The notes beneath the pieces were generated by a model, which searched no databases, had not been told where the DNA came from, and was given only the letters and a program-made list of their open reading frames with translations. DNA of 58,780 bases. Origin: CAYGUI01 sp964353115. Lineage in GTDB: Bacteria; Pseudomonadota; Gammaproteobacteria; JAGOUU01. Location: positions 1 to 58,780 of the forward strand of contig CAYGUI010000003.1 in the NCBI GenBank assembly GCA_964353115.1, in the 5' to 3' direction. Every line of letters begins with the position of its first letter. Position 1 is the first letter of the stretch. This document shows, piece after piece, positions 24,855 to 34,270 of the stretch. A program made the position numbers and the translations under genes.

Positions 24855-25514
24855 ATGAAAACATTAGCAGAGCGTATAAAATTAGTAATGAAAGAGTCTG
24901 GAATGACTCAAGTCTCATTAGCAGATAAAATTGGCGTTAAACAACAGACTGTACAATCAATTTGCTCCGGTCGAATTAAGCGTTCGCGTTATACGCATGA
25001 TATCGCTGATAAATTGGGTGTAAATCATGATTGGCTATTAAGTGGGGATGGCGATAAATGGTTACAAAATGACGAAGGAGCTTTAATAAATCCCCCTGTT
25101 AAATATGTTCCTATTTTGCGATGGGAAGAGTCTGCAGAATGGGATGAGCTCAGAAACACTCCTAATGCCTTGAAAAACCATACTTTATTGCCAGTTATTG
25201 GCGATGTAAACCCTTCTTCTTTTGCTTTGCAAGTTACTGGTGACAGTATGTTATCAGATGATAGTTATAGTATTCCAGATGGCAGTATTATTATTGTTGA
25301 TCCGGTTAAGGAGCCAGAGCATAAGTCATTAGTTGTTGTTTCGATACCTGAAACAGATGATATTATTTTGCGTTTGCTTAGCGTTGAAGGAAGTAAACGG
25401 TATCTAAAAGCATCTAATACATCTTATCCTGATGCTGTTATAGAATTTCCTCGAAATGGAAAGATGTTAGGTGTTGTATCTATGAGTCTACGGTCGTTCA
25501 TTAACTTTTTTTAA
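24855..25514 (+). CDS. LexA/CI-like repressor (XRE HTH plus S24 peptidase domain)
   Basis: 219 residues. A helix-turn-helix (MTQVSLADKIGVKQQTVQSI, about 17-36) is joined to an S24 domain at about 115-215. The catalytic serine is present in VTGDSM (S131), but the expected lysine position reads IILRLL (R173), so the dyad may be Ser-Arg and cleavage may be impaired. It is divergent from the transfer operon and is flanked on both sides by the same 23-base operator, so it very likely represses the transfer genes, itself and the AlpA-like gene. No clear ribosome site precedes the ATG. Confidence 0.85.
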   Translation: MKTLAERIKLVMKESGMTQVSLADKIGVKQQTVQSICSGRIKRSRYTHDIADKLGVNHDWLLSGDGDKWLQNDEGALINPPVKYVPILRWEESAEWDELRNTPNALKNHTLLPVIGDVNPSSFALQVTGDSMLSDDSYSIPDGSIIIVDPVKEPEHKSLVVVSIPETDDIILRLLSVEGSKRYLKASNTSYPDAVIEFPRNGKMLGVVSMSLRSFINFF

Positions 25515-25551
25515 AGTGTTTTAACATTTCTGTTGTTTTTTTCTTGCATCT

Positions 25552-25574
25552 ATACATTTTTTGTTGTACATTTA
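25552..25574. promoter_or_regulatory. Operator copy 2 upstream of the AlpA-like gene
   Basis: Contains TACATTTTTTGTTGTACA and is identical over 23 bases to the reverse complement of 24803-24825. It lies 33 bases before the ATG of the AlpA-like regulator, overlapping its probable promoter. Confidence 0.7.
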
Positions 25575-25606
25575 GATTGTGGATTAACAATTAATGGAGA
25601 CGACAG

Positions 25607-25804
25607 ATGGAAATTAAAAAAGTGTTAACGGAAATGGAAGCGGCAAATTACATTTGCATGAGCCGTTCTTTCTTGGCTCAAGATCGTATGAATGGCCAAT
25701 ATAAAAATCGTACTGCTGGTCCCAAATATATGAAAATTGGCCGTGCTATTCGTTATTTGCTTGATGATCTGGATTCTTGGTTAATGCTGCATCGTTGTGG
25801 CTAA
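25607..25804 (+). CDS. AlpA/excisionase-like helix-turn-helix protein
   Basis: 65 residues, GGAG about 8 bases before the ATG. LTEMEAANYICMSRSFLAQDR...GPKYMKIGRAIRYLLDDLDSWL is the winged MerR-like fold (HTH_17) shared by AlpA activators and excisionases. It may act as the recombination directionality factor for the tyrosine recombinase at 40250-41413, or as a transcription activator. Control by operator copy 2 would tie excision to the LexA-like repressor. Confidence 0.75.
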   Translation: MEIKKVLTEMEAANYICMSRSFLAQDRMNGQYKNRTAGPKYMKIGRAIRYLLDDLDSWLMLHRCG

Positions 25805-25884
25805 AACCATCATTACGCCCAGGCGCGTATTAGCGCCTGCGGTGGAATCAAAACAAAATCTAAATAAAAAACTTCAAATCTATC

Positions 25885-27027
25885 ATGCTATCCCGAGAAA
25901 TAAACAATAAAGTACAACACTTTACTCAATTTAAATACAAAGTTTCCAATTCGGTATATTACACTACTCACCTCTTATCTTTTCTAGGATTTATAATCAG
26001 TATTTCATACACTGGTATTTATGGCTGGCAGCAAGGAATTACTTTTTATGAAAAGATTTGTAATTGCTCGGCTTATATTATTGCTGATGCGATGCTCGCC
26101 TTTTTTTGCGCTTATTTAGGTGCTTTTAATGCACATCGATCATGTAAGTTACGAATTTGGCAAATGCGTTTAATCGGCTTTGTATTGTTCTGCTTATCGA
26201 TTGTTGCAATGGTTTCCGATTTGGCATCACAACATGATCTTTCGAATCAACAAATAGCTTCGTCCTATGTTAAAACTTTAAATGATCAATATACTGGCAG
26301 TTTGGATACAGAAAATAGGCTTAAAAAAGCTATAGAAAAATTAGACCCCCTATCCCAACCTGGTAATTATCGTCAGATATCACGACATTTATCTGATATA
26401 ACATTGCAAAAAAGAGAGATTTTACACCGCCTTCCAAAGCCTGAAGTTTCTTCTGTTAACAGCTTAAACTCCTGGTTAGCTCAAAGATTTGAGCTGGCTG
26501 AAAAGTCAGTAAATATTATTATTAAGGCTATTTGGGCCATTTTCTTTATTGCTGGATTTACAGTTATAGCATCAACTGGTGCTAGTCAGTACTGTGATGC
26601 CAGCCTTTTTCATTTTATTTCAAAGCAGCAAAGATTGGCTTTGAAAGCTATTAGAAAGCAAGCCAATTTTAATAGGAAGCTAGCACAAGCAACAGGAGAG
26701 CTAGATGGAAGCAAGAATGAGCAAGGTGGAAGCCAAAAGAAGCAACCAGGAAGCCAAAAGAAGCAGACACGAAGCATAGCTAAATTATCTTTAAAACCAA
26801 AGGGTTCTGGTAATTTTGGCGGAAGGCAAATTTCAACTTGGGTCGCCAACTATAAATACAAAAATATAGTCAAGTCGCTGAGTCAGAGCAAGGGAAACCC
26901 ATCACAGCGTAAGCTCCAGGATGTTTATGCGCTGACTAAAGAGCAGGCTAAATTGATGATAGGGTGGATGTTGGTTGATGGGGTTATTCGGCAGCAGGCT
27001 AATAGACAATATAGGTGGATAAATTAG
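25885..27027 (+). CDS. Membrane protein with Lys/Gln repeat linker and C-terminal winged-helix-like end
   Basis: 380 residues, family not recognised. Four hydrophobic helices lie at about 28-48, 62-82, 94-110 and 212-232. A coiled segment follows, then a short repeat region (GSKNEQG, GSQKKQP, GSQKKQT) near residue 275-290. The C-terminal 80 residues (SQRKLQDVYALTKEQAKLMIGWMLVDGVIRQ) look like a small winged-helix domain. The gene follows the AlpA-like regulator after 80 bases and has no strong ribosome site. Membrane anchoring of element DNA or regulation of transfer is possible but speculative. Confidence 0.6.
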   Translation: MLSREINNKVQHFTQFKYKVSNSVYYTTHLLSFLGFIISISYTGIYGWQQGITFYEKICNCSAYIIADAMLAFFCAYLGAFNAHRSCKLRIWQMRLIGFVLFCLSIVAMVSDLASQHDLSNQQIASSYVKTLNDQYTGSLDTENRLKKAIEKLDPLSQPGNYRQISRHLSDITLQKREILHRLPKPEVSSVNSLNSWLAQRFELAEKSVNIIIKAIWAIFFIAGFTVIASTGASQYCDASLFHFISKQQRLALKAIRKQANFNRKLAQATGELDGSKNEQGGSQKKQPGSQKKQTRSIAKLSLKPKGSGNFGGRQISTWVANYKYKNIVKSLSQSKGNPSQRKLQDVYALTKEQAKLMIGWMLVDGVIRQQANRQYRWIN

Positions 27028-27094
27028 TTTTAAGTTTTGTTTTTTATAAAATTAAGGTATTATCATTTTAATGAAATGATTTCAAATATTTTTT

Positions 27095-29185
27095 ATGGAA
27101 AAGAAAATTACTAATATATTCATCTTAATTTTATCTTTTTGTATGTTTTCTATAAGTTACGGAAAATTAGTTGAATATAATCTCGATATAGATTACAAAA
27201 TTGTTAATTTTGCTAACAAAAATATTAAAACATTAGCTATTAATAACCAAATTCCAGCACCACTTATAAAAGCACGAGAAGGAGATATTCTTCGCGTTAC
27301 TTTTAATAATAAACTTGATGAAGAGACTTCTATTCATTGGCATGGAATTTTGCTCCCTAATGATCAGGATGGTGTACCATATTTAACTACAATGCCAATA
27401 AGAGCCCACACAAGCTTCACTTATGAGTTCCCAATTATTCAAAGCGGAACGTACTGGTATCATTCGCATACTAATTTACAAGAGCAACAGGGGCTCTATG
27501 GACCTTTAGTTTTTTTGCCAAAAACAAGTGAAAAATATAAAGAAGATCTAGTAATTATGTTCTCTGATTGGAGTAATGAAAATTCTAATACTATTTGGCG
27601 TCATTTAAAGATAGATGATGATTATTATTCACTAAAAAAAGATACCGTGCAGTCATGGCTTAAAGTATTGCAACATGGAAAGTCCGCAATCAAAAATCGT
27701 CTAAAAAGCGCCTGGACACGCATGGGGCCAATGGATGTTTCTGATGTTGGATATGATGCTTTTTTAGTAAATGGTTCTCAAAAGATATCGTATTCTAAAT
27801 ACAAAAAAGGCGATAAAGTTTTATTGCGCCTAATTAATGGCTCAGCGTCTACTTACTTTAATGTTGAGTTTGCAGGCGGTTCAATGGAGATTATTGCGGC
27901 TGACGGCCTAAATGTTAAGCCGATTAAAGTTGAAAAATTAAAAATTGCAATAGCGGAAACTTATGATGTTTTAGTAACTTTGCCTAAAAATGAATCTTAT
28001 GAACTTAGAGCAACAGCGGTAGATGGCAGCGGGTATTCTTCGACTATTCTTGGATCTGGCAAATTAAATAAAGCGCCGGATATGCCAAAACCAAATTTAT
28101 TTGTTGGCCATGATCATCATATGATGATGAATCATAAGGGTCACAATATGAGCCAAAGCATGGATCATTCTGCTCATAGTCATATGGAGCATATGAAAAT
28201 GGCTGTACCTAAAATTATCGAGCTTAATAATTATAAAGAACTAGCGGCGCCTCATAAAACAACTTTGCCAAAAGGGCGGCCAGAGCGAGTAGTAAATTTA
28301 GAACTCACAGGATTTATGGAAGGCTATGTGTGGTCTTTTAATAATAAAACTTTGTCAGAGGCAGATAAAATTTTAATTAAAAAAGGGGAGAATGTTAAAT
28401 TTGTTTTAGACAATAAGACTATGATGAATCATCCCATACATCTTCACGGCCATTTTTTCAGAGTTCTAAACGGGCAGGGGGATTACAGTCCGCTTAAACA
28501 TACTGTAGATGTGCCGGCTATGAGTAAGGTTGAGATAGAATTTGCAGCAGATGAGAAAAAAGACTGGTTTTTTCATTGCCATAATTTATATCACATGAAA
28601 TCTGGTATGGCACGAGTAGTTCGTTATGAAGGAACCGTTACTGATCCTAAATTAATTGAAGCTAAAAAAACTGATCCGTGGCCGCATGACGATACGTATT
28701 TTTTCCAGCCAAAAATTTCTGTGATGTCTAATAAACTACAAGGCATGGCGCGTGTATTTAATACCAAAAATACCGTATCGATTAAAGCTGAATATAATTA
28801 CAAAGACGAATATGATATTGATTTATTGTATTCTCGAAGATTTACTAGACATTTTTACGCTTATGCTGGTGGGAATTTCAAAAAAGAGCATGATGCACCT
28901 GATGACGGCAATAAAGGAGTTTTTGGTTTTACTTATGTGCTGCCATTATTGATTCATACGGATTTGCGAGTTGATACTAACGGGCATGTGAAATTTGCTG
29001 CAGGAAGCGATTTACAATTAACAGATCGGTTTGATTTTGAATGGGAAGTTAATACTGATAAAGAATATGAATTTATGTTGAATTTTGCCTTTAATAAAAA
29101 AATATATGCTAGCGTGAATTATTCTTCGGATTTAAATTATGATGAAAAGATAAAATTTGGTGCAGGTATTACTGTAATGTATTAA
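27095..29185 (+). CDS. CopA-type multicopper oxidase fused to a CopB-like outer-membrane barrel
   Basis: 696 residues. A signal peptide (1-23) is followed by cupredoxin domains carrying all four copper-ligand motifs: HWHG (81-84), WYHSH (121-125), HPIHLHGH (446-453) and HCHNLYH (494-500). A Met/His-rich loop (about 339-369, HDHHMMMNHKGHNM...) resembles copper-binding inserts of CopA. Residues 541-696 switch to alternating amphipathic strands ending in ...GAGITVMY, which matches a CopB-like beta-barrel. It would oxidise Cu(I) outside the cytoplasm and anchor in the outer membrane. It starts the copper cargo region and faces the transporter gene tail to tail. Confidence 0.88.
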   Translation: MEKKITNIFILILSFCMFSISYGKLVEYNLDIDYKIVNFANKNIKTLAINNQIPAPLIKAREGDILRVTFNNKLDEETSIHWHGILLPNDQDGVPYLTTMPIRAHTSFTYEFPIIQSGTYWYHSHTNLQEQQGLYGPLVFLPKTSEKYKEDLVIMFSDWSNENSNTIWRHLKIDDDYYSLKKDTVQSWLKVLQHGKSAIKNRLKSAWTRMGPMDVSDVGYDAFLVNGSQKISYSKYKKGDKVLLRLINGSASTYFNVEFAGGSMEIIAADGLNVKPIKVEKLKIAIAETYDVLVTLPKNESYELRATAVDGSGYSSTILGSGKLNKAPDMPKPNLFVGHDHHMMMNHKGHNMSQSMDHSAHSHMEHMKMAVPKIIELNNYKELAAPHKTTLPKGRPERVVNLELTGFMEGYVWSFNNKTLSEADKILIKKGENVKFVLDNKTMMNHPIHLHGHFFRVLNGQGDYSPLKHTVDVPAMSKVEIEFAADEKKDWFFHCHNLYHMKSGMARVVRYEGTVTDPKLIEAKKTDPWPHDDTYFFQPKISVMSNKLQGMARVFNTKNTVSIKAEYNYKDEYDIDLLYSRRFTRHFYAYAGGNFKKEHDAPDDGNKGVFGFTYVLPLLIHTDLRVDTNGHVKFAAGSDLQLTDRFDFEWEVNTDKEYEFMLNFAFNKKIYASVNYSSDLNYDEKIKFGAGITVMY

Positions 29186-29192
29186 AGATTTT

Positions 29193-30401
29193 TTATTCAA
29201 CAGGGATTCCAAGGACAATGACTAAGATCATCATGAATAATAAAAAGCTGTAGAATAATACAGGCCAAAATATTTGCTTAATGCATTTGCAGCTTATAAT
29301 TGCTATTAATGTTAGGATTATTTGTGAAGCATAGTAAATAGCAAATGCTTTAGATGCTATAGGAATAATGCGGTAAATATTAACACTCCAGGTTAATACT
29401 AAAGTGATTAGAGTAATTAATAGATAACTGTTATTTACTGATATTTTTTTTCTAGTTGCTTCAGATATTAATCCGCCACTGCCAACAAGATCTGCAATAG
29501 CTGCGCTAAATTGACTCATAATTGCGGCTATAATTAAAAGTAGGGCTAGTGCAGGAGCCACAATGCGGCATAGGTTTATTACGGTAGTCTCACTTATTTG
29601 GTGAATATCATTAAAGACTACCATGGCAAGAGCTATAAAAAAGACGTAAATTACGCCTGAAATGTATTGTGCATATTTCATGGTTTTAATTCTCAAACTC
29701 GCACTATATTCATCTCCTATATAACGTGATGTTTCAAAGCCCTGGATAATAATTAGCATTCCCAAAATTTTCCTAAATCCAAGCCACCATGATTCATGTG
29801 GATATGCTTTTAAAATCCATTTTCCTTGCGTAAATAGTTCGGCATTGTATAAAAAATGGGTGACCATAATAGCAAAAATAATTGCTAATTTGGTATTAAC
29901 AGAATATATTTCAAAAAATTCTAAGATCGATAGACCACGAATTTTACCCATTATTCCAATAAATAATAATAGAGAAGAAGTCAAAATATTTTCATATAAA
30001 ATATTTTCAAATCCGATGCCACGAAGTGCAAAAGCTGATAATAGTTTCAAATAAAATGTTACAGAGATAATATATGCAAGACCCAGTGCAATACGAGATA
30101 TTTCTTCTAGGCGATAAATTCCATGCTCTGGCATTTTAATTAATAATGGCTCAAGATGTTTGATATTAAAACGCACGCTTGAGCCTAATGCATAGGCAAA
30201 AATTACGATCACAAGCATAATTAGTACTGCCCATTTTCCTGTAGCAAGTAATAGCAGGGGAGCGGATACTAAAAATCCACTACCAATTATTGATGCCAAA
30301 GGCGTTATAGTTGCATGCCAAGTTTTTGAGTTAATGATTTTCTTATGAAATAATGCCCAGAGGCCAAATAGGGTGGAGGCAATAGCGATAAAATTTAACA
30401 T
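29193..30401 (-). CDS. APC-superfamily-like membrane transporter
   Basis: 402 residues from ATG 30401, which overlaps the cupredoxin stop as TAATG; a frame reaching 30443 is less likely. About eleven membrane helices are present, with a glycine-rich first helix (ATITPLASIIGSGFLVSAPLLLL) like amino-acid permeases and Nramp relatives. Substrate unknown. It is co-transcribed with copA and the cupredoxin, so metal or amino-acid/metal-complex transport is plausible. Confidence 0.65.
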   Translation of the reverse strand: MLNFIAIASTLFGLWALFHKKIINSKTWHATITPLASIIGSGFLVSAPLLLLATGKWAVLIMLVIVIFAYALGSSVRFNIKHLEPLLIKMPEHGIYRLEEISRIALGLAYIISVTFYLKLLSAFALRGIGFENILYENILTSSLLLFIGIMGKIRGLSILEFFEIYSVNTKLAIIFAIMVTHFLYNAELFTQGKWILKAYPHESWWLGFRKILGMLIIIQGFETSRYIGDEYSASLRIKTMKYAQYISGVIYVFFIALAMVVFNDIHQISETTVINLCRIVAPALALLLIIAAIMSQFSAAIADLVGSGGLISEATRKKISVNNSYLLITLITLVLTWSVNIYRIIPIASKAFAIYYASQIILTLIAIISCKCIKQIFWPVLFYSFLLFMMILVIVLGIPVE

Positions 30402-30760
30402 TATTCTACGATTAATCTCCCGCGATACATTCCCATTTGACAAGTAAATTCATATTCACCAGGCTTATCGATTTTTACATCAATTTGATGAATTTTATCG
30501 ACAGGGAGTTCCGCACAGATATCTAAATCTTTAAATACAACTACAGAAGAGCAGGGTGATTTATCTTGCCGTAAAAATTTTAGGTGCAAAGTCTGCCCAG
30601 CTTTGACGTTTATAACAGCAGGGGAGTAAATACCGTCGTGAACTTTTATTTCTATAGTATCGCCAGATATTGTGGTAGCTTGTGGTTTTTTAATTAAAAA
30701 CCACCAAATTATTAATCCTATTAAGACTAATCCAGATAAATTTACAATTATAGTAATCAT
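30401..30760 (-). CDS. Membrane-anchored cupredoxin-like protein
   Basis: 119 residues. One N-terminal helix (3-24) anchors a beta domain with IEIKVHDGIYSPAVINVKAGQTLHLKF and the copper-type ending GEYEFTCQMGMYRGRLIV (Cys, Met ligands). It would receive or buffer copper at the outer face of the inner membrane. It lies one base downstream of copA in the same operon. Confidence 0.8.
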   Translation of the reverse strand: MITIIVNLSGLVLIGLIIWWFLIKKPQATTISGDTIEIKVHDGIYSPAVINVKAGQTLHLKFLRQDKSPCSSVVVFKDLDICAELPVDKIHQIDVKIDKPGEYEFTCQMGMYRGRLIVE

Positions 30761-30761
30761 T

Positions 30762-32984
30762 TTATTTCTCCGAAACTTTAAACCAGCGTAATCTATTAGC
30801 GTTGCTTACAACGGTAACAGATGATAATGCCATAGCAGCGCCAGCAATCATTGGGTTTAATAATAAGCCAATAAACGGATATAAAATTCCGGCTGCAATT
30901 GGAATTCCAATGCCGTTGTAGAAAAATGCACCTACAAGATTTTGTTTTATATTTGTCAAAGTAGCTCCAGAAATAGCTATAGCATTGGTAACGCCGTGTA
31001 TAGAACTTCGCATAAGCGTTATATCAGCACTTTCAATGGCAACATCAGTACCTGAACCAATTGCAAAGCCAATATCGGCTTGCGCGAGAGCAGGAGCGTC
31101 GTTAATGCCGTCTCCTACCATGCCAACTATGTGTCCTTGAGTCTGTAATTCTTTTACTTTATCTGCTTTATGCTCGGGTAAAACATCAGCAAAGACTTTA
31201 TCAATGCCGACCTGCTTAGCCACAACTTTAGCAGTCGTCTCATTATCGCCAGTTAACATCACTACTTCTATGCCTAATTTTTTGAGGCGCCCTATAGCAT
31301 CTTTTGAATCATCTTTAATCGGATCAGCAACAGCAATAATTCCAGCTGCATTATTATCAATCGCCATGTACATTGGTGTATGACCTAGGTTGGCAAGTTC
31401 AAGGGCTTTGTTTTGTAGTGAATCAATATTAATATTATTTTTAGTCATTAATTTATCATTGCCGAATAAAATATTTTTGTTATCCAAACTTGCTGAGACC
31501 CCATGTCCCGCAATAGCAGCAAAATTATTTATTTTCAAAATTTCTAGATTTTTACTTTTTGCAGATTCAACAATTGCTTCGCCAAGAGGATGTTCAGAGC
31601 CGCTTTCAATGCTCGCAGCTAATTGCAGTAAATTATCTTGAGATAAATTATTAGCTGCATAAACTTCAGTGACTTCTGGATGTCCCAAAGTTATAGTTCC
31701 AGTTTTATCTAGAATAACGGCAGTTAATTTTGTAGCCTGTTGAAGCGCTTCGCCGTTTCGAATTAAAGTACCATTTTCTGCGGCTTTGCCCATGCCGACC
31801 ATGACAGAAATAGGCGCAGCAAGACCTAATGCGCAAGGGCAGGCGATAATTAATACGGTCATTGATGTTACTAAAATAAAGCCAACTTTAGGATCGGGTC
31901 CAAAGTTAAACCAAATAAGCCCAGTTAAAACAGAAATAACCATAACTGCAGGCACAAAAAATGATGATACTGTGTCGGCCAGGCGCGCAATTGGCATTTT
32001 TGTATTTTGTGCTTGCTGCACTAAATTTACAATTTGTGCAAGAGCAGTATCTTTACCAATGCGAGTTGCTTTAAAAAGAAAACTTCCAGTTTTATTGATT
32101 GTACTGCCAATAACTTCATCGCCAACTTGTTTTTTAACAGGGATGGGTTCACCAGTTAGCATTGACTCATCAACTGTTGAGTGTCCCTCAGTAATTTCAC
32201 CGTCTACTGCTATTTTCTCGCCAGGACGGACGCGTACAATATCATTTAATTGTACATCTTCTATGGGTATATCAATTTCTTGGCCATCTCGTAGCACTCG
32301 TGCAGTTTTGGCTTGCAAACCGATTAGGCGTTTTATAGCTTGCGATGTTTTACCGCGTGCACGAATTTCAAGTGCTGCCCCAAGATCAACTAGGGCAATA
32401 ATAATTAAAGCTGCTTCAAAATATACATGCTGGGCTAGAGGTGGAACGATATTAGGAAAAACTGTAATAAACTGTGAGTATATCCATGCAGTGCCAGTTC
32501 CTAAGGCTATTAGCGTATCCATTGTCGCATAATTATTTAAAAACGCCTTAAAGGCATTGCGATATAAATATCCACCAGAATATCCCATAATTATTACAGT
32601 GATAATTCCTATAATAAACCAAATAATTTGTCCCGCTGTTTCAGTGATGGGTGGGGTGAAATTTGTAATTCCTAGAATATAAAAAATAACCCCGAAAATG
32701 CCAGCTACAATAAATTTACGCATTAGCATTCTAAAACGCACAAATTCTTCTTGCTCTTCTTCTATAATATCGAATTTTTCAAATGGCTCAGCATCATAGC
32801 CAACGTTTTTAATAGCAGAAATTAGTGTGTCGGATGAGACATTACCGATTATAACAGCGGTTTTTTCTGCAAAGTTAACTTGTGCATTTTCTACTCCATC
32901 AACTTGATTTAATGCAGTTTCTATAGTTTTCACGCAGCTTGCGCAGCTGATATCTTTTAGAGATAGTTTTATTTGTTCGTCCAT
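30762..32984 (-). CDS. copA: Copper-exporting P1B-type ATPase
   Basis: 740 residues. One N-terminal heavy-metal-associated domain with CASC (14-17), the actuator TGEP (277-280), the transmembrane CPC metal site (382-384), phosphorylation site DKTGT (426-430), the EHPLGE His-Pro and the GDGINDAPAL hinge. CPC and the Cys-rich HMA indicate Cu(I) export. It is first in a minus-strand operon with the cupredoxin and the transporter. No CueR-type regulator is seen next to it. Confidence 0.95.
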   Translation of the reverse strand: MDEQIKLSLKDISCASCVKTIETALNQVDGVENAQVNFAEKTAVIIGNVSSDTLISAIKNVGYDAEPFEKFDIIEEEQEEFVRFRMLMRKFIVAGIFGVIFYILGITNFTPPITETAGQIIWFIIGIITVIIMGYSGGYLYRNAFKAFLNNYATMDTLIALGTGTAWIYSQFITVFPNIVPPLAQHVYFEAALIIIALVDLGAALEIRARGKTSQAIKRLIGLQAKTARVLRDGQEIDIPIEDVQLNDIVRVRPGEKIAVDGEITEGHSTVDESMLTGEPIPVKKQVGDEVIGSTINKTGSFLFKATRIGKDTALAQIVNLVQQAQNTKMPIARLADTVSSFFVPAVMVISVLTGLIWFNFGPDPKVGFILVTSMTVLIIACPCALGLAAPISVMVGMGKAAENGTLIRNGEALQQATKLTAVILDKTGTITLGHPEVTEVYAANNLSQDNLLQLAASIESGSEHPLGEAIVESAKSKNLEILKINNFAAIAGHGVSASLDNKNILFGNDKLMTKNNINIDSLQNKALELANLGHTPMYMAIDNNAAGIIAVADPIKDDSKDAIGRLKKLGIEVVMLTGDNETTAKVVAKQVGIDKVFADVLPEHKADKVKELQTQGHIVGMVGDGINDAPALAQADIGFAIGSGTDVAIESADITLMRSSIHGVTNAIAISGATLTNIKQNLVGAFFYNGIGIPIAAGILYPFIGLLLNPMIAGAAMALSSVTVVSNANRLRWFKVSEK

Positions 32985-33038
32985 GATTTAGATTGTTATT
33001 TGGTATGGTGTGATTATAGCATTAGACTTAATGAATAT

Positions 33039-34172
33039 TTAGTCTACGCATTTACACCATGTACAATCACAATGCGATTTTTTTGCATAATTGGCACTAC
33101 GCTTTAATTTCAGCCGCATTCTGGCCCATGGATAAATTATTTTCCTTCCCAGCGATGGTTTGTATAATTTATACAGCCAATTGTGAGGGTTACTTTGGGA
33201 GTTAAGACTTTTTAAAACACGTTTGTATCCACGATTACCTAGAAAATTATATAAATAGCGGTTCACAAGTGCTGTTTTCATTGGGTCCTGCAAAGATTTT
33301 TTCCATAGAGAATTATATTGTTGATAAGGATACTTTTGAATGAAATTTTGAGCAGCTAAATGTCCTGAAACCATTGCAAAGCGCAATCCAAATCCCCATA
33401 GGGGATCTTAAAATCCTGCGCATTCACCAGTATATAGAATTTTTTCTTTAACGGCTGATTTCGGCAAAATGAAATTAACAGCACCTCCAAAACGGTGCTT
33501 ATTTTCCATATTAAAATTTAATTTATTCTGAAAAAATTCTAATGTGCGTTCAAGATAATGATTTTCATTATGGAAATCTTCAAACAAACATGTTGATATA
33601 GTTGCATAGTTATTATGAATTAATAGATACGCATAACCTTTTATTGCTAACTCATCATCTAGCACCGTATAAGCACCATCATCAAGCTCTGTATTAAAAG
33701 TATAGCCAACAGCAATAGCATCAGGTGCTCGCGGACCGATAGATACTATGCCGCCTTGTGGTAATTTTGTAAGTGTTTCTTCAAAAGAAATAGTTACACC
33801 AGCATCAATAGCCTGCTTTCTTAGCCCATTATCCAAGCTACCCGGGTTACTTCCTCGGCGAACTAAATAATAAAAAGGTTTTTCACTATGAAACGCATAT
33901 TCGTTATTATAATGATCATAACCTTTAACGTCATAACTTGGAGTAGCATCAAAATTTATTTGAATATTCATTGCATGAAGCTGCTCTAAAATATCTACAG
34001 TTGAACTCCAATTTTCTAAGCCCTGAAAATCATTGCTAAAACGTGCACCAACCGTTTTTCTTTTTTCATAAACAGTAACATTTATCCCTGCTCTGGCCGC
34101 AGTAATTGCCGCTACTAAACCTGATGGCCCAGCCCCAATAATTTTTAAATCCTTAGCTTTTGTTGCATCCAT
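33039..34172 (-). pseudogene. FAD-dependent geranylgeranyl-reductase-like oxidoreductase, interrupted by one stop codon
   Basis: The N-terminal part (33408-34172) has the FAD-binding IIGAGPSGLVAAITAARAG and ends ...YTGECAGF; the rest (33039-33407) continues in the same frame as DPLWGFGLRFAM. The family normally has Q between F and D, so TAA at 33408-33410 is probably a CAA-to-TAA change. Everything else is intact, so the lesion may be recent, a sequencing error, or read through. The C-terminus is Cys-rich (CDCTWCKC), suggesting metal binding. Flavoproteins of this type recur in metal-resistance islands. Confidence 0.85.
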
Positions 34173-34270
34173 AAAGGAACTCTCCTAGTTAATACTAGTA
34201 ATTTAGTCTATATTAGCCCTCTCTGTCAGGATAGTTGTCGTGTTGATTATCAAAAAGGAAGTATCAAAGT

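Noticed and set aside
31786..32532. 248-codon frame opposite copA
   Set aside because: It is a shadow of the conserved copA gene; the composition is what an antisense frame gives and there is no ribosome site.
34173..34223. Front part of the prs-like gene left of the IS
   Set aside because: Only 51 bases separate the flavoprotein start from the IS end and they encode nothing similar; the front part is absent.
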